Below are positions 58,080-64,000 of a stretch of 64,000 bases of DNA, piece by piece (position 1 is the stretch's first letter; each line of letters begins with the position of its first letter). The translations under genes were made by a program, and so were the position numbers. The notes beneath the pieces were generated by a model. The model saw nothing but the letters and a program-made list of their open reading frames with translations, ran no database searches and was not told the origin of the DNA. The stretch lies in NCBI GenBank assembly GCA_040772845.1, contig JAXGXG010000001.1, positions 3,410,001 through 3,474,000 on the forward strand. Reading direction: 5' to 3'. Source of the stretch: PWXP01 sp040772845 (GTDB lineage Bacteria > Planctomycetota > Planctomycetia > Pirellulales > Thermoguttaceae).

Positions 58080-60794
58080 TCAGGGCCCTTCTCGTTTCTC
58101 AGGCGACGTTGTGACTACTACGCGACGGTCGAAGTACTTCTTTGCCACGCGCACTACGTCGTCCAGTTGGACCGATTGAATCCGCTGGTCGAAAGACTGG
58201 TCGTAATTGTATCCCAGCCCGTAGAGTTCATCCAGGGCCGCCTGCAAGGCCTGCTGCTCAATGGTTGTGTTCTCTTGCGCGTGCAGGGCGACGATCATTT
58301 TCTGGGCCTTGTGGAATTCCTCTTCCGAGATACGCCCTTCCACCGCCCGTTCGACGTTCGCCGAAATACGTTCGAGGACCTCGTCGACGTGATTCGGCTG
58401 TGTTTGCGACAGGATGGCGAAATAGCCGGGCGCAGGCCCCGAAATCTGGAATGCGTGCACGTAATAAACCAGGCCGGCGCCGCGCAGCTCGTTGTGCAGC
58501 CAGCCGCCCGGATAGTTGTAGCCCGACATGATCGCGTCGAGCACCGTCAGGGCCGCGTAATCCTCGCGCTCGAAGATACTCACCCCCGGATAACCGATCA
58601 GGACCATTCCCGTATCCTTCGCCGTCTGCTTGTGGCGAACGATCGACTGGTCGATCTCGTTCGGGCGGTCGAACCCGATCGGCTTGAAGCCAGGTGCAGG
58701 CCGTAACTTGCCGAAATGCTGCTTGACCAGGGCTACCGCCTTGTCGGGATCGACGTCGCCGAAAACGGTCACAATCATGTTCTCCGGCACGAAGTACGCG
58801 GCGTGATAGGCCCGGAGGTCGGCCGGCGTCAATCGCTCCACCGTTTCCCGTTTGCCCTCCTGCAGCAGGTGATAGGGCGAGCCGGCCGGCAGACTGTCAT
58901 AGAACAGCTCGAACGCCTCCGCTTGCGGATTGTCGGCCCGCCGATCGATTGCGCCGAGCATAAGGGTTTGCACCTTGATAAACTCATCGTCGGGGAAGGT
59001 GGGCTGCGTCATACACTGCGCGAAGACATCCATAGACCGTTCGAAATCGTCGCGCAACACGGTCGCCGAACCGTAGACCGTATTGCGGCCTGCACGGGTG
59101 GTCAGCCGTCCGCCAATCGAATCGAAGTAATCGGCGATCTTCCTCGCGTCCATCGACGGAATCCCCTTATCGAGCATGGCGCCGACCAGGGCCGCTCGCC
59201 CCGCGGTCGCTTCGGTATCGACCAGCGAAGCGCCCAGAGAAAACGCCTGCATGTTCACCAGCGGCAGATGCGTATGCCGTTTCACGAGCACGCGGAGCCC
59301 GTTGTCGAGCTGCACGAGGCGGATCTCGTCCTCGTGACCGGCGGCCTTGTCAAGCGTATTCTTCGGGGCGCCATTGGGCGGGGCAACGATGACGCGGTTC
59401 AGTCGCTGCGGTACGAAATAACGCCGCGCCACGTCGCGCACCTGCTCCGCCGTAACCTTCTGAATCTCTTCGACGTAGTGCTTGTCGAACAGCGGATCGT
59501 TGGTCGAAAGGTAGTTGCGTCCGAGGCTGTCGGCCGCCTGCTCCACCGTCTGGGCGCCGAAGACCAGTTCGGCCGCCTTCTGCTTCTTGGCCTTTGCCAG
59601 TTCGTCCGGATGGACCAATTCGTCTCGCAACCGGTAAACCTGATGCAAGATTTCCGCCGACGCTTCCTCCCAGCTAGGCGGCTGGGCGCTGGCAAAGACG
59701 GCGAAAAAGCCACGCGCGAAGTGCGGCGTGTAACTGGCCGAGTTCACCGAGAGCACCAGGGGCTTCTCGTACTTCAACTGGCGGACCAGGCGAGAACTGT
59801 CTCCCTCCGCCAGAATGTACGCAGCCACGTCCAGGGCATAAAGATCCGAACTCGAAAGACGCACGGTGGGCCAGGCAAGAACAAAGTCGTAACCCGTTCC
59901 GTCCATTTCCCGAACCGCTTCCCGCGGCGCAAGCTGCTCCGGCTCCACGGGCAGGTCCACCAGCGTCTCGTAACCTCGAGGCGTTCCGGACCACTGTGCG
60001 GCAACATGATCCATCACCGCCTGCGTCTCGACGTCGCCCACAACCACAAACACCTGGTTGTTCGGCACGTAACGCCTCCGATAGAAATCGATGATCGCTT
60101 CGTTGGTCGTCTGGTTCAGAACGTCGAGGTACCCGATCACGGGATACCGGATCGGATGGAGCGTATACACGGTGTCGCTCAGCAGGTTCCACTGCACGCG
60201 GCGGCGGGACGCCTCTCCATCGGCCAGTTCCTGGCGGATGACGCGAAGCTCCCGTTCGAACTCTTCAGGATTGAACGCGCAATGCTGCATCGAATCGGCC
60301 AGAAGCTCGATGGCGTCCATGCAGTTGCGGGCGGGACAATTGATGTAATAGGCCGTCAGGTGGGTCGAGGTAAACGCATTCGTCGCGCCTCCGAATGTAT
60401 CGATGATCTGCTCGATCTCCTCCTCCGAACGCTTCGTCGTACTGCCGCCTGCGACAACGTGCTCCAACACGTGGCTGAGTCCCGCACCCAGATAACGGCC
60501 TTCGTAGGCGCTTCCCGTGTTATTGACGAAGCAACGGACCGTCGCGACAGGGGCCACGTGGTTTTCCTGCACGATCACCGTGAGTCCATTGTCCAAGGCG
60601 GCAAGGGTTACCTGGTCGGGCAGTTTGCGAACACTGGTGTACCTCGTCTGGGGGGTAGTTGCTTCAGGAACCACGATGGGGTCCTTCGGCTGCGGCGGTT
60701 CCGCCGCGGGGGCTGTGCCTGCCGATATCGGACCACCGGCCATTGCCAGGGGCATTAAGCATCCGCATAGTGTCTTCATAAATACCTGCCGCAT
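58080..60794 (-). CDS. M16-family zinc metallopeptidase, two-domain
   Basis: 904 residues; AAGGAAC lies upstream of the ATG at 60794, and an ATG at 60779 is possible. The signal peptide is MKTLCGCLMPLAMAGGPISA. The N-terminal M16 domain has the inverted zinc motif H-x2-E-H in LSHVLEHVVAGG and downstream acidic residues for the third ligand. The second half (from IRLVQLDNGLRVLVKRHTHL) repeats the fold without the zinc motif (TAGRAALVGAMLDKG), as usual. It degrades peptides outside the cytoplasm. Confidence 0.93.
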   Translation of the reverse strand: MRQVFMKTLCGCLMPLAMAGGPISAGTAPAAEPPQPKDPIVVPEATTPQTRYTSVRKLPDQVTLAALDNGLTVIVQENHVAPVATVRCFVNNTGSAYEGRYLGAGLSHVLEHVVAGGSTTKRSEEEIEQIIDTFGGATNAFTSTHLTAYYINCPARNCMDAIELLADSMQHCAFNPEEFERELRVIRQELADGEASRRRVQWNLLSDTVYTLHPIRYPVIGYLDVLNQTTNEAIIDFYRRRYVPNNQVFVVVGDVETQAVMDHVAAQWSGTPRGYETLVDLPVEPEQLAPREAVREMDGTGYDFVLAWPTVRLSSSDLYALDVAAYILAEGDSSRLVRQLKYEKPLVLSVNSASYTPHFARGFFAVFASAQPPSWEEASAEILHQVYRLRDELVHPDELAKAKKQKAAELVFGAQTVEQAADSLGRNYLSTNDPLFDKHYVEEIQKVTAEQVRDVARRYFVPQRLNRVIVAPPNGAPKNTLDKAAGHEDEIRLVQLDNGLRVLVKRHTHLPLVNMQAFSLGASLVDTEATAGRAALVGAMLDKGIPSMDARKIADYFDSIGGRLTTRAGRNTVYGSATVLRDDFERSMDVFAQCMTQPTFPDDEFIKVQTLMLGAIDRRADNPQAEAFELFYDSLPAGSPYHLLQEGKRETVERLTPADLRAYHAAYFVPENMIVTVFGDVDPDKAVALVKQHFGKLRPAPGFKPIGFDRPNEIDQSIVRHKQTAKDTGMVLIGYPGVSIFEREDYAALTVLDAIMSGYNYPGGWLHNELRGAGLVYYVHAFQISGPAPGYFAILSQTQPNHVDEVLERISANVERAVEGRISEEEFHKAQKMIVALHAQENTTIEQQALQAALDELYGLGYNYDQSFDQRIQSVQLDDVVRVAKKYFDRRVVVTTSPEKREGP

Positions 60795-61028
60795 CGGAGT
60801 TGTTCCTTCCTGAAGAAACGGTGGAAATGTCTCTTCGTCATTATAGGCTGCCGAGCGGTTTCGCCAAAGCGCAACTGGCTGCGGAACCCCCCAATGCAGG
60901 CTGACATTCTTCCGCGATTCGGTGGAAATGATCGGTTTGACCGGAATGTCCGTTCCTTCCGGACGGCGCGCCGGAAAAGCTTGTCATATACTTGATTCTA
61001 GGTATTCCTCGTTCGGGGACATGAGACA

Positions 61029-62447
61029 ATGATTCCAATGCCGGTGGCCGACACACGCAATGCCTTGCGACTGGAGGGGCTGTCAGAAGTCGTCTCCGGG
61101 CTGGGCTCGCAGGCGAACCATACCGACGCACGCGCCCGGCGCCAGGCGGCCATCCTTGCTTTCGGACGCCGGACGATTGCCCGGCCTTCGCTTGGCGTAC
61201 TTATGCAAGATGCCGTCGCCTTGGTGGGCGAGATTCTCCAGACCGAATTGGCAGGTGTCACCGAGGTAACCGATGGTGGGAAGAACCTCGTAACGACGGT
61301 TGCTTCGCTCGACTCGACCGGGCACATGAAGGATCCCGTCTCGCAGCAGATACCGATGACGCCGGTCAGTTCCATGGCGGCCTTCGCGCTGACGATGGCG
61401 AATGTGGTCATGACTTCGGATTTGCCTGCGGAAACGGCCTATCAGGACCTGTTCCTCCGCAAGCTGGGCGTACGCAGTGCGTTGTGCGTGCCAATTCACC
61501 TGAACCGGGAACCGCTGGGCGTGCTTGGCGTCTACAGTCCGACGCGCCGGCAGTTCGATGCCGATGACGCCGGCTTTGCCGAGAGCATTTCCCACCTGCT
61601 GGCGGCCACCATCGCCCGTGTTCATGCCGAAGAAGAAATGGCCAAGCAGAAGGTATTGGCCCAGTCGGTGCTCGATGCCGTTGAATCGCTGGTCATTACG
61701 CTAGACCACCAGGGCCGTCTGCTACGCATGAATGAGGCGAGTGAGCGGCTGCTGGGGTTCCCGCTCTCCGAGGTGGCAGGCAAGGCATTCGTTGCCACCC
61801 TGCTGACCCCGAAAGCCGTGGAACCGTTCACCGCCTTCTTCCGCGAGGCCGTTGCAGGACGTGATCCGCGCGGCTTCGATACCGAACTGATTGCCAAAGA
61901 CGGCGCCTCGTGCACGGTCCGTCTCCGCGGTACGCGACTCACGGAACCGACCGGCGGCCGCCCTTCCATTCTGCTGTGTGGTGTCGATCGCACGGAACTC
62001 ACACGACTGGCCGCCGAACTCGTCAAGACACGCGCCCGGACACCGCAGGCTGTGGCCGAGGGCGATGCTTCCGAGACAGAACATGGCGGCGAGGTGAGGG
62101 GAACCACTCCCTTTCAACCCACAGGTGAACCTGCCCAAACAGGACACGAGATGCGCAGCAGTCCACGGCGAACGTACCAGTATCGACAACTCATTGCCCC
62201 ACTGCTCGGCGATCGACTGCCGGCACGGAACCGTTTCTTTGAAGTCGTTTGCGAGGACATCTCGGCCGGCGGCATCTCGTTCTATCTGGACACCCCGCCT
62301 GATTTCAAACGCGTGGTCGTTGGGCTGGGGCAGGCCCCTCAGTTGACCTTCTTCACCGCCGACATTGCCCGCGTTGCCGAAAAGGAAGTCGACGGCCGCC
62401 GGCAGTTTCTGGTCGGCTGCCGCTTCACCGGCCGGATCCGGCGGTAA
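61029..62447 (+). CDS. GAF-PAS-PilZ signalling protein
   Basis: 472 residues. GAF domain at about 35-200 (VGEILQTELAGVTEVTDGGK, LCVPIHLNREPLGVLGVYSP), PAS at about 210-330 (LVITLDHQGRLLRMNEASER, LLGFPLSEVAGKAF), PilZ at about 380-472 with RRTYQYRQLIAPLLG and EDISAGGISFYLD. The PilZ R-x3-R and D-x-S-x2-G motifs point to cyclic-di-GMP binding. No kinase or effector is attached. It is divergent from the M16 peptidase. Confidence 0.9.
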   Translation: MIPMPVADTRNALRLEGLSEVVSGLGSQANHTDARARRQAAILAFGRRTIARPSLGVLMQDAVALVGEILQTELAGVTEVTDGGKNLVTTVASLDSTGHMKDPVSQQIPMTPVSSMAAFALTMANVVMTSDLPAETAYQDLFLRKLGVRSALCVPIHLNREPLGVLGVYSPTRRQFDADDAGFAESISHLLAATIARVHAEEEMAKQKVLAQSVLDAVESLVITLDHQGRLLRMNEASERLLGFPLSEVAGKAFVATLLTPKAVEPFTAFFREAVAGRDPRGFDTELIAKDGASCTVRLRGTRLTEPTGGRPSILLCGVDRTELTRLAAELVKTRARTPQAVAEGDASETEHGGEVRGTTPFQPTGEPAQTGHEMRSSPRRTYQYRQLIAPLLGDRLPARNRFFEVVCEDISAGGISFYLDTPPDFKRVVVGLGQAPQLTFFTADIARVAEKEVDGRRQFLVGCRFTGRIRR

Positions 62448-62701
62448 GGGCGCCGTTCGAGATCCCTCTCCGTGATAGTCTCAAGGAAGGTTTTCTCGGA
62501 ATTCCGCCGAAAAAGCCCGAAGCCCAGCGATTGCGCTTGACAACCGGGGACTGCCCGCACCACAATCATACGTGTGCCGGGGCCCCCATTGTACTCGCGA
62601 GCCCAATGCCCGAGAACGCATCCAAACCTGAGACCGGATGCTTTCTCAAACGCCTGGCTGCGGCTGGTTGTCGTCCGATTCAGGAATCGGGGAGGCTGAT
62701 C

Positions 62702-63538
62702 ATGATTGCGATTGTTCGGAAGTCGTTTGTCGTGCAGGCGGTGGTCGTGTTGCCTATAGCAGTCTTCCTTACGTGCGGGGCGTTGCCAACGGATTCAGCC
62801 GGTGCGATTGTGCCGCCCGAGCCGACCTACGCCTGGGCTCTCGATGAAGGCGCCGGTACAACGGCGGCAGCAACGTTCGGCGGGCAGACCGCCTCGCTTG
62901 TCAACGGTGCTTCGTGGTCTGCTGGGGGACCGCTTGCCTACGCCGGCAACTATGCGGTCGACTTTGTGGATGATCGGGACCAATTGCGGCTGCCGACCCA
63001 TACCTCGGGAATGTCCGGAAGCTACCAGTTCTGGGCCTACACGACCGAGATGTTTGCAAGCGACTACTACCTGCATACCACCGGAGCGGCCCGCCTGTAC
63101 ATGTGGGTCCACTCAGATCCGCTTGCTGCAGGTATTGGGATCAATGGCGCCTCCGGGATAGGGGACTTTGCGAAGCCTCCTGATGACGTATGGAATCATG
63201 TGGTCGTTACATGGGACGAATCACTCACGACGGACAACGTGAAGGTCTATGTGACCAACAATACCGGGCAAACTGTGTCTAACATGACGAAGGTGATCGG
63301 CCAGGGCGATACGGGCCCGATCCTTCTAGGGTATCCAGGTTGGGGTGATTGTGGATTCCAGGGGCTAATCGACGAAGTCGCTTTCTGGGACGTGCCCCTG
63401 AGCGGGGAGAATGTCCAGTGGCTCTACGGGCATAGTGTATCGACGATCCCCGAGCCGATGACCGCCGTGCTGGCAATCGTCGGCGTGGTCTGCCTGCCCT
63501 TCATCCGCCGCCGTCGCGACACGCCCTGTCCGCAATGA
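62702..63538 (+). CDS. LamG-domain protein with PEP-CTERM tail
   Basis: 278 residues from the ATG at 62702 (GGGGAGGCTGATC upstream). Signal peptide about residues 1-40. LamG/concanavalin-like domain (PTYAWALDEGAGTTAAATFG, PPDDVWNHVVVTWDESLTTD, GFQGLIDEVAFWDVPLSGEN). The C-terminus ST-IPEP-MTAVLAIVGVVCLPF-IRRRR is a PEP-CTERM sorting signal recognised by an exosortase. It probably ends up in the extracellular matrix or on the surface. Confidence 0.92.
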   Translation: MIAIVRKSFVVQAVVVLPIAVFLTCGALPTDSAGAIVPPEPTYAWALDEGAGTTAAATFGGQTASLVNGASWSAGGPLAYAGNYAVDFVDDRDQLRLPTHTSGMSGSYQFWAYTTEMFASDYYLHTTGAARLYMWVHSDPLAAGIGINGASGIGDFAKPPDDVWNHVVVTWDESLTTDNVKVYVTNNTGQTVSNMTKVIGQGDTGPILLGYPGWGDCGFQGLIDEVAFWDVPLSGENVQWLYGHSVSTIPEPMTAVLAIVGVVCLPFIRRRRDTPCPQ

Positions 63539-63755
63539 CCGTGTGCGAACCCGTCTCAGCATCGGCAGGGGCGTGAACATCTCGGCGTTCGACGGCCTGG
63601 ATGCCGACGGCGGCCAGTATGAGATCAAGCGAAGCCTCCCGTTCCCCACGGTTGCCCGCAACAGTCGACTGCGGTACAATACCGGCGCTAGGTGGAGATG
63701 GATCGGCGACTCTGCCATCCGGAAAGACTCAGGATTTTTCTAGGAGACAGGTACG

Positions 63756-64000
63756 ATGAACGTGACCCGATTGTCTTGGCTGTGCGTCTGCGGCTTGCTG
63801 TTGTCGTCGCTGGCGGTCCTCCCCTTGGGATGCGCCCCGGCAGAAATGCCCGAACCGGCTACGACGGAGGAAGAGCCTGCGGCAACCGAAGAAACGCCGG
63901 CCGGCCAACCCGAGGAACCTGCTGCCCCGGCGCAAGAGGCACCGGCGGCAACCGAGGCGGCGACGCTGCCGGTCATCCCGCTTGGGCTTCCGGAGCTGAC
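63756..64000 (+). CDS. Lipoprotein, partial (3' end beyond window)
   Basis: 81 codons visible from the ATG at 63756, with AGGAGACAGGTACG upstream. Signal peptide with lipobox LAVLPLGC (cysteine at residue 26), then a glutamate/alanine/proline-rich linker. The domain is beyond the window edge. Confidence 0.8.
   Translation, partial: MNVTRLSWLCVCGLLLSSLAVLPLGCAPAEMPEPATTEEEPAATEETPAGQPEEPAAPAQEAPAATEAATLPVIPLGLPEL

Noticed and set aside
58716..60758. 680-codon plus-strand frame
   Set aside because: Antisense to the M16 peptidase gene.
63543..63743. 66-codon plus-strand frame
   Set aside because: Starts 5 bp after the LamG gene, no ribosome site, no recognisable sequence, and runs up to the next gene's ribosome site.

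Overview
This 64 kb, GC-rich window looks like a chromosomal segment from a member of the Planctomycetota (Pirellulales-like, lineage not certain). The evidence is a DUF1559 prepilin-like gene followed by a small lipoprotein, LamG proteins with PEP-CTERM tails, a secreted CEPAC-type cysteine-repeat protein, a very large PQQ-type propeller protein, a PheT that lacks the usual EMAP/tRNA-binding insert, and many long antisense open frames caused by GC-rich third positions. No tRNA, rRNA or CRISPR array was seen.

Left part (1-18 kb), mostly housekeeping. A membrane-anchored von Willebrand factor A protein (minus strand, running off the left edge) is divergent from rpmI-rplT-pheS-pheT. Then come mutY, a secreted STN-like protein and a DksA-family protein without zinc ligands (all minus), an RraA-like gene, the cysteine-repeat protein, bioB, an amidase, a PDZ protein, a CsgG-like lipoprotein, a small conserved gene and a XerC/D recombinase.

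Middle (18-34 kb). Six minus-strand genes form a compact signalling unit: HDOD, PAS-histidine kinase, REC-HDOD, REC with a catalytically dead HD-GYP, REC-GAF-PAS-histidine kinase, and REC with a helical tail. Starts and stops touch or overlap along most of it. None of the output domains appears to be a working enzyme, so it looks like a phosphorelay that ends in protein-protein scaffolds. Upstream lies a complete peptide ABC transporter operon (oppABCDF-like, minus strand) whose OppB carries a large extra domain and whose C-D junction carries three small palindromes.

Accessory part (34-49 kb). It holds a metallophosphoesterase, a secreted propeller-like protein, a frameshifted ArsB/NhaD-type ion transporter, small membrane proteins, and a putative polysaccharide-degradation unit (a 1316-residue secreted protein plus a GH123/DUF4091-like enzyme). 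The junction of those two genes carries a VapBC toxin-antitoxin insert flanked by a perfect 127 bp direct repeat of the gene end. From 46.9 to 48.4 kb there is a gene graveyard: an HNH endonuclease with an in-frame TAA, an antisense enolase-superfamily remnant, a LamG/PEP-CTERM tail and a DUF1559 gene with an out-of-frame deletion.

Right part (48-64 kb). An operon encodes a transglutaminase lipoprotein, a PduO-type cobalamin adenosyltransferase and a 1122-residue propeller protein with an embedded methyltransferase domain. An intact 1342 bp insertion sequence (16 bp terminal inverted repeats, 5 bp target duplication AGATT) splits a gene downstream of an M16 peptidase; removing the element restores a 194-residue reading frame exactly. 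A GAF-PAS-PilZ regulator, a LamG/PEP-CTERM protein and a partial lipoprotein close the window.
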